A stretch of 18,384 nucleotides of DNA from Rickettsiales bacterium (GTDB taxonomy: Bacteria; Pseudomonadota; Alphaproteobacteria; Rs-D84; CACZYB01), in assembly GCA_031288035.1 (NCBI GenBank), contig JAITSG010000067.1, forward strand, positions 1 to 18,384, written 5' to 3'. The notes under the pieces are model-generated. The model did no database searches. It saw only the letters and a program-made list of their open reading frames with translations, and had not been told where the DNA came from. Below are positions 1 through 7,084 of this stretch, in pieces. Each line of letters starts with the position of its first letter. Position 1 is the first letter of the stretch. The position numbers were made by a program, and so were the translations under genes.

Positions 1-704
1 CTGGAGCTTCCGTGCATCACCAATGGCGTGTCGGGGATCCGCGCGTGGATTAGCCTGATCGTTTCGATGGAGAGTATTTCGCCGTCCGGCCTGCGGCTGA
101 ACTTGTATGCTCCGTGCGACGTGCCTATTGCGACGGCCAGGGCGTCTATTCCCGTCGCGGCCACGAACTTCTCGGCTTCAACTGGGTCGGTGAGGAGTTT
201 TTTCCTGTCGGCCGCGCCCGTAAGGCCGACGCCGTCCTCCTTTTCCCCGCCGCCTTTTTCAAGCGAGCCTATGACGCCTATCTCACCCTCGACCGACACG
301 CCGGTCCCGTGCGCCAGGATCGCGACCTCGCGCGTGACCTTGACGTTGTATTCGTACGTCGACGGCCGGCCCTCCGGGGTGAGCGATCCGTCCATCATGA
401 CGGACGTGAATCCGTTTTCTATGGCCGACCGGCACACCTCGGGCGTGGTTCCGTGGTCTTGGTGCAGGCATATGGGCAGGTCGGGGTAAGTCTCCGCCGC
501 GGCCAGCATTAGGTGTTTCAGGACTTTGTCGCCGGCATACGCGCGCGCGCCCTTGCTCGCCTGTATTATGACGGGCGATCCGGTGCGCCGGGCTGCGCCC
601 ATGACGGCCGCCATCTGCTCCATGTCGTTGATGTTGAACGCGGGCACCGCGTAGCCGCGCTCCGCCGCGTCGTCCAGAAGCTGGCGCAAAGAAACCATAG
701 GCAT
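1..704 (-). CDS. fba: Class II fructose-1,6-bisphosphate aldolase, C-terminus beyond window edge
   Basis: Cleaves fructose-1,6-bisphosphate to glyceraldehyde-3-phosphate and dihydroxyacetone phosphate (reversible) in cytosolic glycolysis/gluconeogenesis. The 234 visible residues, read from position 704 down to the window edge, carry the class II signatures: PAFNINDMEQ (21-30), HQDHG (81-85) with catalytic Asp83 and zinc ligand His84, SVMMDGS (101-107), VEGEIG (138-143), GTSHGAY (194-200) with zinc ligand His197, and MHGSS at the cut end, whose His231 should be the third zinc ligand. The spacing resembles the Calvin-cycle-type (CbbA/FbaA) subgroup. The start ATG at 704 has a GGGAG ribosome site (713-717) 8 nt upstream; a second in-frame ATG lies at 698. 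Transcribed divergently from the cysteine-rich gene. The family is about 340-360 residues, so roughly one third is missing only because of the window edge. Confidence 0.95.
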   Translation of the reverse strand, partial: MPMVSLRQLLDDAAERGYAVPAFNINDMEQMAAVMGAARRTGSPVIIQASKGARAYAGDKVLKHLMLAAAETYPDLPICLHQDHGTTPEVCRSAIENGFTSVMMDGSLTPEGRPSTYEYNVKVTREVAILAHGTGVSVEGEIGVIGSLEKGGGEKEDGVGLTGAADRKKLLTDPVEAEKFVAATGIDALAVAIGTSHGAYKFSRRPDGEILSIETIRLIHARIPDTPLVMHGSS

Positions 705-736
705 AGTTTTGACTCCCTAGTTTGCAAGACGGGCCA

Positions 737-765
737 AGCATAGCAAAAACGCCGTTGCCAATCAA
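737..765 (-). promoter_or_regulatory. Promoter of the aldolase gene
   Basis: On the minus strand a TTGATT -35 box (765-760) is separated by 17 bp from a TATGCT -10 box (742-737). Predicted transcription start is near 730, leaving a leader of about 25 nt that contains the GGGAG ribosome site. Its -35 box shares base 760 with the -35 box of the divergent promoter. Confidence 0.7.
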
Positions 766-783
766 GGGATTTTTTGGTATAAT
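755..783 (+). promoter_or_regulatory. Promoter of the cysteine-rich protein gene
   Basis: TTGCCA (755-760), 17-bp spacer, perfect TATAAT (778-783). The start codon lies 17 nt after the -10 box and is preceded by AGGAGG at 790-795. Confidence 0.8.
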
Positions 784-800
784 CGTCATAGGAGGGGATT

Positions 801-2408
801 TTGAATATCTTCATCATATTCTTAATGACGGTCATGCTGGCGACGTACCAGTTTTTCGTGTCCAAGCGCGCGGGCGACGTGACCATAGACAAGGACGAGA
901 AGAAGATAGAGGTCGAGGTCAACTGCATCCGCCAGATACACAACTACGCCGCCAGCAAGAACGAGACCACCCTCAACCTCGACGCGAACGGCCGCTCCAT
1001 GATCGGCACGGCCGGCGTCCAGATACAGTCCGGCAACCGCTGCACCGGGTCGGACAAGATAAAGTCGTACAAGTACTGCCTGAACTCCGGCCTGTCGCTG
1101 CAGGAATGCCAGAACATAGGCACGACCGGGCTGCACTGCGTCGCGACCACGACGTCCATGGACATTCCGCCGAGCCACAGGGCTTTCCTGTTCAAGCGGA
1201 AGGTTGCCGAGATCCGCTCCGGCCGCATAGACGGGCGCGAGGTCACCCGGGCCCAGCAGAGCGACCGGTTCGGCATGATGACGTGCGCGCCCGTCCTCAA
1301 GATAACCGAGCAAAAGAAGCTGGCCGGGAGCTCGTGCCGCAGCGACCAGTTCGCGATAGCGACGGAGAACGGGTACGTATGCCAGGACATACCGAAGATT
1401 TCGCAGTGCACCGCGCACGAGGACGAGTATTCCGCCGCGGAGGCGGCGAACCGGCGCAACTGCACGAACGTTGGCGGGGGCTCGGCCTGCTGCGCGAAGC
1501 CCGGGGGCTCCGTGTGCGGGCTGGGCGGGACGAAGGCCGTGTGGAACAGGAGGACGCGGTTCTACGACTGCGTTAGCGGAAGCGGGAACTGCCCGACCCG
1601 GGCGGAGCTTGCCGTAAACGACGAGCGCGGCGCGGCGAAGTCCGATCCCGGCATGCGCGCCGGATCCGGGACGGTGTCGAGCATACCGGTTTACGACCCG
1701 TACATAGACAAGTTCAACCAGGAGACCGGCAAGTACGACTGCGTGGAGAACACGGCGAGCTTCATCACGGCCTGCCGCGACGCGGCTTTGGCGAACGGCC
1801 ATTCGTTCCTTACGGTGTCGGGCCTGAACGATCCGAACGCGGATCCGGTGTGCCGCGTCAATTCGCCCAGGAGCGCCAGCGCGAACGAGAGCTGCACCGC
1901 GTGCGGCCGGGCCGTGCTCAAGGACGGGCTGTGGTCGTGCGATTACAGGACCGCGCTTTTCGACCTGCGCGCCGCGGGCCAGGACTATTACGACGAGCTC
2001 AAGGCCAAGGGATGCTTTTCCGGCTGCGACGATTACGAGGCGAACATAGCCAAGGGGGTGAAGAACGGCGACGCGTGGGGCATAGTGTACAAGCCCGAGA
2101 ACAAGTACTGGAGCTGTTTCACGTGTCCCGAGGGATACAGGAACTCCCAGGCCGGGGGCCAGGGCGACGGCGTGTGCGAGTCCTCCGGATGCAACTCCAA
2201 ATACCAGGTCGCGCAGTTCTCGGGCGGGAAGAACGTATGCTACACGCGCTGGTGCCGCAACATCCCGAGCACGGCCAACGCGAGGGTCGGGAAGCCCGAG
2301 GACAAGGGCTGCGCCGGAGTCCTCACGCACCCGTACATAGTCTACAACTCCCAGCCGGGGTGGAACTGCGTCTATTGCGTGCGCTATCCGCCGCAGATCA
2401 TAAAATAG
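801..2408 (+). CDS. Cysteine-rich membrane-anchored extracytoplasmic protein with degenerate repeats
   Basis: Not recognised as a named family. The 535 residues begin with a hydrophobic segment (about 2-20, IFIIFLMTVMLATYQFFV) followed by SKR, so an N-terminal anchor or uncleaved signal is likely and the rest probably lies outside the cytoplasm. I count 32 cysteines, an even number fitting disulfide bonding. A degenerate unit recurs: a hydrophobic pair, 5-7 mostly polar residues, then [YW]-x-C, as in VWNRRTRFYDC (247-257), KFNQETGKYDC (304-314), AVLKDGLWSC (371-380), VYKPENKYWSC (429-439) and VYNSQPGWNC (514-523), often followed by x-x-C. The TTG start at 801 is chosen because AGGAGG (790-795) is ideally spaced and the membrane segment would otherwise be truncated; an ATG at 825 is the alternative. 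Monocistronic: a new promoter starts 16 nt after the stop. A surface or adhesin-like role is a guess. Confidence 0.8.
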   Translation: MNIFIIFLMTVMLATYQFFVSKRAGDVTIDKDEKKIEVEVNCIRQIHNYAASKNETTLNLDANGRSMIGTAGVQIQSGNRCTGSDKIKSYKYCLNSGLSLQECQNIGTTGLHCVATTTSMDIPPSHRAFLFKRKVAEIRSGRIDGREVTRAQQSDRFGMMTCAPVLKITEQKKLAGSSCRSDQFAIATENGYVCQDIPKISQCTAHEDEYSAAEAANRRNCTNVGGGSACCAKPGGSVCGLGGTKAVWNRRTRFYDCVSGSGNCPTRAELAVNDERGAAKSDPGMRAGSGTVSSIPVYDPYIDKFNQETGKYDCVENTASFITACRDAALANGHSFLTVSGLNDPNADPVCRVNSPRSASANESCTACGRAVLKDGLWSCDYRTALFDLRAAGQDYYDELKAKGCFSGCDDYEANIAKGVKNGDAWGIVYKPENKYWSCFTCPEGYRNSQAGGQGDGVCESSGCNSKYQVAQFSGGKNVCYTRWCRNIPSTANARVGKPEDKGCAGVLTHPYIVYNSQPGWNCVYCVRYPPQIIK

Positions 2409-2423
2409 GCCGCGGCGGCGGGC

Positions 2424-2452
2424 TTGACACCGGGGCGATGGTCGTATATTAT
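2424..2452 (+). promoter_or_regulatory. Promoter of the M23 peptidase-bactofilin-rpiB operon
   Basis: TTGACA (2424-2429), 17-bp spacer, TATTAT (2447-2452). Exactly 7 nt separate the -10 box from the ATG at 2460, so transcription should begin at or next to the start codon and the mRNA should be leaderless. Confidence 0.8.
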
Positions 2453-2459
2453 GAGGGGG

Positions 2460-3764
2460 ATGAGGAAGATTGTTCTGAAGAAAGACCCGGCGAAGCGCAC
2501 CGTGTGGGAGCTTGTCGCCGCGGCGTTCGGCAGGGTGTTCCGCGAGCGCTCGTTCATCACCGCGAGGAACGGGGTGTTTTCGTACCATCGCATATCGCCC
2601 GCGCTCCAGTCCGTGCTCGTACTGTCCGCCGCCTGCGTCCTTTCGTGGGGCGTCCACGCCACCAGGGCGTACATAAGGAACTATAATATAATGAGCGACA
2701 AGGACTCGGCGATAAGGGAGGCGCAGGACAAGTTCAACTCGCTATACGCCGACATCCGCTCCTACCGCGACACCATCGGCGCCATAAGCAGGAAGATAGA
2801 CCAGCAGTACGAGGAGCTGGCGGCCATTCTTCAAAAGGGCGGCGCGGTGTCCAAGGACGAGAAGGACCGCCTTATGCGCGCGCGCGTCCTGACTTCGGCC
2901 GAGCTGGGCTACGTCAACAAGTCCTTGGACGGGTTCGCGAGCGGGATATCGTGGGCGAGGCAGGCCTCCGCCGGCTATGCGGCCACTAAGAGCGAGCTGG
3001 AAAAGAGCATAGTCCTGAACGAGAACGTATATCTTAAGAAGCGCAACGCGGACCTGGAGAAGTCGATAAACGACATGACGGCGCTGCAGGGCGGCCTTAT
3101 CGACAAGATAGTCGCCCTCGCGGACAACAGCATCGGCGACATAGAAAAGACCCTGACGCGCATAGACGCCGTGCTGTCGCAGATACAGCTCAAGGACCGC
3201 CCGGCGCTTATCCGCCGCGTGGCGCAGGAAAAGGACGAGGGGCTGGGCGGCCGCTATATCCCGCTGTCCGACATAGACCTGACGGACGAGGATCTTAACC
3301 GCAGGTTCAGGGACGCCAACCTTCGCGTCAATCTGTGGGAGGGGCTCAGCAAGGCCAAGACCATGCTTCCGCTCGGGATGCCGATAAAGACCGACAGCCG
3401 CATCACCTCGCCGTTCGGCGTGCGCGAGGATCCGTTCCTCCACGTCCCGGCGATGCACACGGGCATAGATTTCGCGGGCAACATAGGGACGCCGCTCTAT
3501 TCGACCAGCCGGGGCAAGGTGGTGTACGCCGGTCCGCGCGGCGATTACGGCGACACGGTCGAGGTCTATCACGGCATGGGCTTCTCGACTATCTACGCCC
3601 ACCTGAGCAGGATAACGGTCGTGAAGGGCGACGTCATAGACGAGGGGACGAAGGTCGGCCTGGCCGGCTCCACCGGCCGTTCGACCGCCGCCCACCTTCA
3701 CTACGAGGTGCGGTACAACGGCCGTCCCCTGAACCCCTATTCGCTAGCCAAGGTGGAGAACTGA
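2460..3764 (+). CDS. M23 (LytM-type) murein endopeptidase, membrane-anchored with coiled coil
   Basis: Predicted zinc endopeptidase cutting peptidoglycan cross-link peptides. The 434 residues show a basic cytoplasmic N-terminus (1-46), one membrane helix (about 49-66), a long charged, probably coiled-coil segment (about 80-230) and a C-terminal M23 domain (about 320-430). The catalytic set is complete: HTGID (His333, Asp337) and HLH (His412, His414), plus YAHL (His381); zinc ligands should be His333, Asp337 and His414. The start is placed at ATG 2460 because upstream in-frame starts lie within the promoter; no spaced ribosome site precedes it. The bactofilin gene follows after one base. Bactofilin with an M23 peptidase is a known morphogenesis pairing (Csd1/CcmA in Helicobacter, LmdC with bactofilin in Rhodomicrobium or Hyphomonas-type bacteria), so this enzyme probably acts in localised wall remodelling. 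Confidence 0.9.
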   Translation: MRKIVLKKDPAKRTVWELVAAAFGRVFRERSFITARNGVFSYHRISPALQSVLVLSAACVLSWGVHATRAYIRNYNIMSDKDSAIREAQDKFNSLYADIRSYRDTIGAISRKIDQQYEELAAILQKGGAVSKDEKDRLMRARVLTSAELGYVNKSLDGFASGISWARQASAGYAATKSELEKSIVLNENVYLKKRNADLEKSINDMTALQGGLIDKIVALADNSIGDIEKTLTRIDAVLSQIQLKDRPALIRRVAQEKDEGLGGRYIPLSDIDLTDEDLNRRFRDANLRVNLWEGLSKAKTMLPLGMPIKTDSRITSPFGVREDPFLHVPAMHTGIDFAGNIGTPLYSTSRGKVVYAGPRGDYGDTVEVYHGMGFSTIYAHLSRITVVKGDVIDEGTKVGLAGSTGRSTAAHLHYEVRYNGRPLNPYSLAKVEN

Positions 3765-3765
3765 A

Positions 3766-4104
3766 ATGTTCGGAATGACGAAGAAGATAGTGCCGTCCAG
3801 CATGGTGAGCTCGGCCACGACGATAAAGGGCCGCGTGTCCTCCGATTCCGAGCTGTACATCGACGGCACGCTGGAGGGCGAGGTTTCGGCCAAGGTGTTG
3901 ATAGTCGGCATCAACGGCTATATCCGCAGCAATTCCATCCGCGCGGAAAAGATAGTCGTCCACGGCTCCGTGGACGGCAACATAAGCGCGTCCTCGGTCT
4001 ACCTCGGCTCCACGGCGCGCATCAACGGCAACATCGTCCACCAGGATATTTCGATAGAGAACGGCGCGTACGTCAGCGGGGATCTGAAGCAGGAGAGGAA
4101 GTGA
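3766..4104 (+). CDS. Bactofilin cytoskeletal protein
   Basis: Bactofilins polymerise without nucleotide into filaments, often on the inner membrane face, and position wall enzymes. The 112 residues are nearly all the short beta-helix repeat typical of the family (DUF583): TTIKGRVSSDSELYIDGTLE, followed by repeating turns such as IVVHGSVDGNI and ARINGNIVHQDI, with small flexible ends (MFGMTKK and LKQERK). The length is at the low end of the family range. The start ATG lies one base after the M23 stop (TGAAATG), and the stop overlaps the rpiB start by one base, so translational coupling is likely. Physical linkage to the M23 peptidase suggests the filament recruits that enzyme to define cell shape or a division-related site. 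Confidence 0.93.
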   Translation: MFGMTKKIVPSSMVSSATTIKGRVSSDSELYIDGTLEGEVSAKVLIVGINGYIRSNSIRAEKIVVHGSVDGNISASSVYLGSTARINGNIVHQDISIENGAYVSGDLKQERK

Positions 4105-4523
4105 TGGCGCGAAGGCTCGCCATCGCGTCCGACCACGGCGGCTTCGCGCTCAAGCGGTACATAGCGCGGCGCATGGAGTGCGTCGACCTCGGCCCGGAAA
4201 ACGACGCGCCGGTCGACTATCCCGACTATGCGGCGAAGGTGGTGGATTTCGTGGCCGGGAACCCCGGTTCCATGGGCGTCTTGGCATGCCGTACGGGAAC
4301 CGGCATGATGATCGCCGCGAACAGGGACAGGAGGGTGCGGGCCGCCCTGCTCTACAGCCGCATGTCGGCGATAAAGGCGCGGACCCACGAGGACGCGAAC
4401 GTGGCGGTGCTGGCCGCCGGCCAGTTTTCGCGCCGCCAGAACCTCGCCTGGCTCAGGGTGTTCCTGGAAACTCCGTTCCCGAGGGTCGCGCGGCACATGC
4501 GTCGCATAAAAAAGATAAGCTAG
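4104..4523 (+). CDS. rpiB: Ribose-5-phosphate isomerase B
   Basis: Interconverts ribose-5-phosphate and ribulose-5-phosphate in the pentose phosphate pathway. The 139-residue protein has the RpiB/LacA fold signatures: IASDHGGFALK near the N-terminus, VDYPDYA, then GVLACRTGTGMMIAAN containing the catalytic Cys, and ARTHEDANVAVLAAGQ. The usual CGTGxG loop reads CRTGTG here, a Gly-to-Arg change next to the catalytic Cys; whether it matters is unknown. The ATG at 4104 overlaps the bactofilin stop (TGATG) and has AGGAGAGGAA at 4091-4100 as ribosome site; a GTG at 4101 is less favoured. Third gene of the M23-bactofilin operon. Its stop is four bases from the stop of the convergent gene on the other strand, with no terminator visible between. 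Confidence 0.92.
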   Translation: MARRLAIASDHGGFALKRYIARRMECVDLGPENDAPVDYPDYAAKVVDFVAGNPGSMGVLACRTGTGMMIAANRDRRVRAALLYSRMSAIKARTHEDANVAVLAAGQFSRRQNLAWLRVFLETPFPRVARHMRRIKKIS

Positions 4524-4527
4524 CCCA

Positions 4528-5352
4528 CTACCGGCCGGATCTTTTACTGTACTTGACGAAGGCTAATTTTCTAAAAACCTTTAAGAACATGGTGTCTAGT
4601 ATGCCCTCGACCAGCCTCCTTCTACTTTCGAAATCGGACGGTCTCACGACTGGATAGGCATCGATGCTCGCGCCAGACGCCCGCGGATCGAAACGTGCAA
4701 TCTTCGCGTCGTCGGCCGCGTCGTTTACGCGATCCGAATCATCATATAAATAAAGAGTGATCTTAAGGGGGCTGGTTTCATTGAGGACGAGTTTGGTGGC
4801 CGTGCCGCTCGGAACGATTATGTCGCGTTGCAGTTTCGTCATAATCCTGGATATCTGACGCAGCTTGATAGCGTCGGAGATGACCGGTATGGCCATGACT
4901 ACGACGATTGACAGGCACAAGGTTGCAAGCAGCCGATTGCGCTTGAACGCCCGCTGGCGACCCGCGGCCATACGGGCCTCTTCCTCCTCCAGCTTGCGCT
5001 TTTCCTTGGCCTCGAACTGCGCATTCTGTTCGGCCATGGCTAGTCGGCGCTCCGCCAGCTCTTTCTGTTCAATTGCCATGAGCCCTCTGACCAGCGCGGC
5101 GGATTTTGCATCCTGGGCGGCCTTTTCCTTTCTAACGCTCTCTTCCTGTTCGGCAACTTTCTTCGCCTCAAGCTTGGCGATTTTATCAATCTCGGCCTTA
5201 TATTCGGACCAAAGCTTGGCCACGTTCGGATTGCGGCCATACTCTGCCCAGAATTGTTTCTTTGTCATGCCGTATTCGATTTCAGCCATTTTTCGTCCCC
5301 ATATCGTCGATGGTTTGTCCGGCGCGCGAAGAAGTTCATGCGCTTCGTGCAT
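4528..5352 (-). CDS. Unrecognised coiled-coil, single-pass membrane protein
   Basis: No family recognised. The 274 residues fall into three parts: an N-terminal region with aromatic residues (1-50, including KKQFWAEYGRNPN), a long Lys/Glu/Ala-rich probable coiled coil (about 50-135), and one membrane helix (141-158) followed by a 116-residue C-terminal region. By the positive-inside rule the basic KRNR before the helix suggests a cytoplasmic coiled coil and a periplasmic C-terminus. The ATG at 5352 is chosen for its GGAG (5358-5361, 5 nt away); a TTG at 5379 would extend it by 9 residues and lies 7 nt after the -10 box. Base and codon use differ from neighbours: about 5 ATA in 17 Ile codons by hand count against 17 of 27 in ruvB, and more AT at third positions. 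That fits horizontal acquisition or weak selection. Confidence 0.75.
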   Translation of the reverse strand: MHEAHELLRAPDKPSTIWGRKMAEIEYGMTKKQFWAEYGRNPNVAKLWSEYKAEIDKIAKLEAKKVAEQEESVRKEKAAQDAKSAALVRGLMAIEQKELAERRLAMAEQNAQFEAKEKRKLEEEEARMAAGRQRAFKRNRLLATLCLSIVVVMAIPVISDAIKLRQISRIMTKLQRDIIVPSGTATKLVLNETSPLKITLYLYDDSDRVNDAADDAKIARFDPRASGASIDAYPVVRPSDFESRRRLVEGILDTMFLKVFRKLAFVKYSKRSGR

Positions 5353-5386
5353 AATCGCTCCGCGTTGCTTCCGATTCAAATTGACA

Positions 5387-5414
5387 AATATAGCGAATAA
5401 CCCGCTTTTGTCAA
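5387..5414 (-). promoter_or_regulatory. Promoter of the coiled-coil membrane protein, with an inverted repeat
   Basis: Minus-strand TTGACA (5414-5409), 16-bp spacer, TATATT (5392-5387). The -35 sequence TTTGTCAA (5407-5414, plus-strand reading) is mirrored by TTGACAAA at 5381-5388, an 8-bp inverted repeat whose arms cover the -35 box and the end of the -10 box. This could be a repressor operator. Confidence 0.65.
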
Positions 5415-5431
5415 CGATATTTTTAGCCGCT

Positions 5432-6475
5432 TCAGAAATAGATTTCGACTCCGGCGGCGGCTATTGCGCCTACAAAGGCCGCGCCGTCCTCCGTGCGGTA
5501 GGTCATGCGCCCCGCGCTGCCTAGGATGTCCAGGCCGTCCAAGAGCGACCAGCGCCATGACAGGAGAACAAACTCCGCCCTGTCGTCTCCGGCCGCCGCG
5601 CGCGAGCCCTCGGCCGAAGAGCGGTAGCAGGAAAGGCTCGTCTTCAGCGGCCCCGTCTCGTACGCCACGCCGTAGTCGAGGGAATATCCTTCGTCGGAGC
5701 CGACCCCGTACTCGCCGTGCTCCAGCACGCGGCGGCCCGACGCGGAGAGCTGCCACCCGTGGAGATAGAATTTCATGCCGGCCGAGTATTCTTCGCGGGA
5801 CGCCGCCTGCGAGCGGCCGGGATAATCGACATTTTGGAATTTCGCGCCGCCCAGCGCTATGGCGAATGCGTCGCCCGCGGAATACTTCGCGTTTGCGCTC
5901 CACGCGCGTCCGAAATCGTCGCCGCCCTGTCCCGGCATATAGCTTCCCGCGGCTTGGAATCCGGCGACTGGGGCTGATACGGCGTTAAGCTTGTTTGCGT
6001 ACTGGTCGGTCCTTATCGCGGTGGAATCTAGGAACGAGAATCCGCCTGGCAGGATGGACCGCGCGAAGTGGTATGTGTCCGTGACCAGCAGCGGCCCGAC
6101 GTCCGGCGCGGATATGTGCATCTTGCGCGTGATGTTCTTGGCCCGGCCTATTTCCACGCGGCCGAGCGGGCCTTCCGAGAACACGTACGCCTCGCCGAAG
6201 GGCTTGGTCCTGTCCCTGCCCGGATAGGTGACGAGCTGGGCCGTGGCGCCGAGCGATAGCCCGCCGCCGAAATCGTGGCCGGCCGAAGCCTCGAGCCTGC
6301 CGTGCCTGGACAGGTCAAGCCCGTCCTCTCCGAGGCCGTCGTATATCGCGTATCCGGTCGCGTATCCGCTAAGTGACAGGGTTTCCCGCCCGTCGCTTGA
6401 GGCGAGCTCCGCGCCCGGCGCCGCAACGCTTGCGCAAAGCGCCGCAACGAACAGGATTTTTTCGAAACCGAGCAA
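5432..6475 (-). CDS. Outer-membrane porin (Gram-negative trimeric porin type)
   Basis: Predicted diffusion pore for small hydrophilic solutes. The 347 residues begin with a signal peptide (LGFEKILFVAALCASVAAPGA, cleavage near 21-22). The mature part has alternating amphipathic strands rich in Gly and aromatics, and ends in VEIYF, the terminal Phe recognised by the BAM machinery. The segment GEAYVFSEGPLGRVEIGR matches the family's recurrent first-third motif (xEAYV...G.fGxxxxGR), and about 325 mature residues fits a 16-stranded barrel. The start is a TTG at 6475 supported by an AGAGAGGAAA ribosome site just upstream (6481-6490); no ATG gives a complete signal peptide. It diverges from queH, and its downstream neighbour on the same strand has its own promoter. 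Substrate selectivity cannot be read from the sequence. Confidence 0.85.
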   Translation of the reverse strand: MLGFEKILFVAALCASVAAPGAELASSDGRETLSLSGYATGYAIYDGLGEDGLDLSRHGRLEASAGHDFGGGLSLGATAQLVTYPGRDRTKPFGEAYVFSEGPLGRVEIGRAKNITRKMHISAPDVGPLLVTDTYHFARSILPGGFSFLDSTAIRTDQYANKLNAVSAPVAGFQAAGSYMPGQGGDDFGRAWSANAKYSAGDAFAIALGGAKFQNVDYPGRSQAASREEYSAGMKFYLHGWQLSASGRRVLEHGEYGVGSDEGYSLDYGVAYETGPLKTSLSCYRSSAEGSRAAAGDDRAEFVLLSWRWSLLDGLDILGSAGRMTYRTEDGAAFVGAIAAAGVEIYF

Positions 6476-6504
6476 TTGCTTTTCCTCTCTGGCCGGTGTA
6501 TTCT
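6476..6504 (+). promoter_or_regulatory. Promoter of queH
   Basis: TTGCTT (6476-6481), 17-bp spacer, TATTCT (6499-6504). The ATG at 6516 is 11 nt past the -10 box, so the mRNA would have only about 4 untranslated bases and no ribosome site. A minus-strand TAGAAT (6505-6500) almost coincides with this -10 box and might serve the porin, but no good minus-strand -35 box was found. Confidence 0.6.
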
Positions 6505-6515
6505 ATCACGCGGCT

Positions 6516-7070
6516 ATGGAATTGCCACACAAAAAATTGCTGCTGCTCGCGTGCTGCGCGCCCTGCTCTGCCGGAGCGGTGGAGGCGTTGGCCGGGGGCG
6601 GCGCCGAGGGCGCGACGGTACTGTTTTACAATCCGAATATATTCCCGGAGGAGGAGTATTTGAGGCGCAAGGCCGGGGTCGCGCGCGTATGCGAGACATT
6701 CGGCGTTCCGGCCGTGGATTTGGACTACGAGCCCGAGGCCTGGGCCCGCGCGGTGAAAGGGCTGGAGCGCTGTCCGGAAAGGGGGGCGCGCTGTTCGGCG
6801 TGCTTTTACCTCCGCCTCGCCCGCGCGGCAAAGTACGCGGCCGGGAACGGGTTCGAATGTTTTTCCTCCACATTGGGCTTTTCGCGGTTCAAGGACGCGG
6901 GCCAGGTGCTCCTCGCCGCCAAGAGGGCGCAACGGGACTTCGGCGTCCCGTATGCCGACATAGGCTGGCGCTCGCTCTCCGCCCGCACGGATGAGATAGT
7001 GCGCGAAAGCGGCATATACCGCCAGAAATACTGCGGCTGCAAGTTCAGCTTGAAAACGGCGCGATCGTAA
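6516..7070 (+). CDS. queH: Epoxyqueuosine reductase QueH
   Basis: Catalyses the last step of queuosine synthesis, reducing epoxyqueuosine to queuosine in the wobble position of GUN tRNAs; QueH is the non-orthologous replacement for QueG. The 184 residues carry the family signature (former DUF208): LLACCAPCSAG with Cys13-Cys14 and Cys17, VLFYNPNIFPEEEYLRR (35-51), CSACFYLRLA with Cys93 and Cys96, FSSTLGFSRFKD (116-127) and YRQKYCGCKFSL with Cys173 and Cys175. The paired cysteines are iron-sulfur and metal ligands in characterised members. Length is normal for the family. The start ATG has almost no leader. No other queuosine genes lie in the window. Confidence 0.93.
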   Translation: MELPHKKLLLLACCAPCSAGAVEALAGGGAEGATVLFYNPNIFPEEEYLRRKAGVARVCETFGVPAVDLDYEPEAWARAVKGLERCPERGARCSACFYLRLARAAKYAAGNGFECFSSTLGFSRFKDAGQVLLAAKRAQRDFGVPYADIGWRSLSARTDEIVRESGIYRQKYCGCKFSLKTARS

Positions 7071-7078
7071 TATATCAT
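7050..7078 (+). promoter_or_regulatory. Promoter for the candidate RNA and secreted cysteine-rich protein
   Basis: TTGAAA (7050-7055), 17-bp spacer, TATCAT (7073-7078). The boxes overlap the end of queH. Predicted start near 7085 coincides with the first base-paired segment of the candidate RNA. Confidence 0.6.
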
Positions 7079-7084
7079 GTACCT

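Noticed and set aside
2424..2459. Earlier in-frame starts of the M23 peptidase (TTG 2424, ATG 2451)
   Set aside because: TTG 2424 is the -35 box, and ATG 2451 overlaps the -10 box, so neither would be in the mRNA.
822..2657. 611-codon open frame on the minus strand opposite the cysteine-rich gene
   Set aside because: It is a GC-driven shadow: low-complexity Arg/Ala/Val-rich translation, no ribosome site, and it spans the promoter of the M23 operon.
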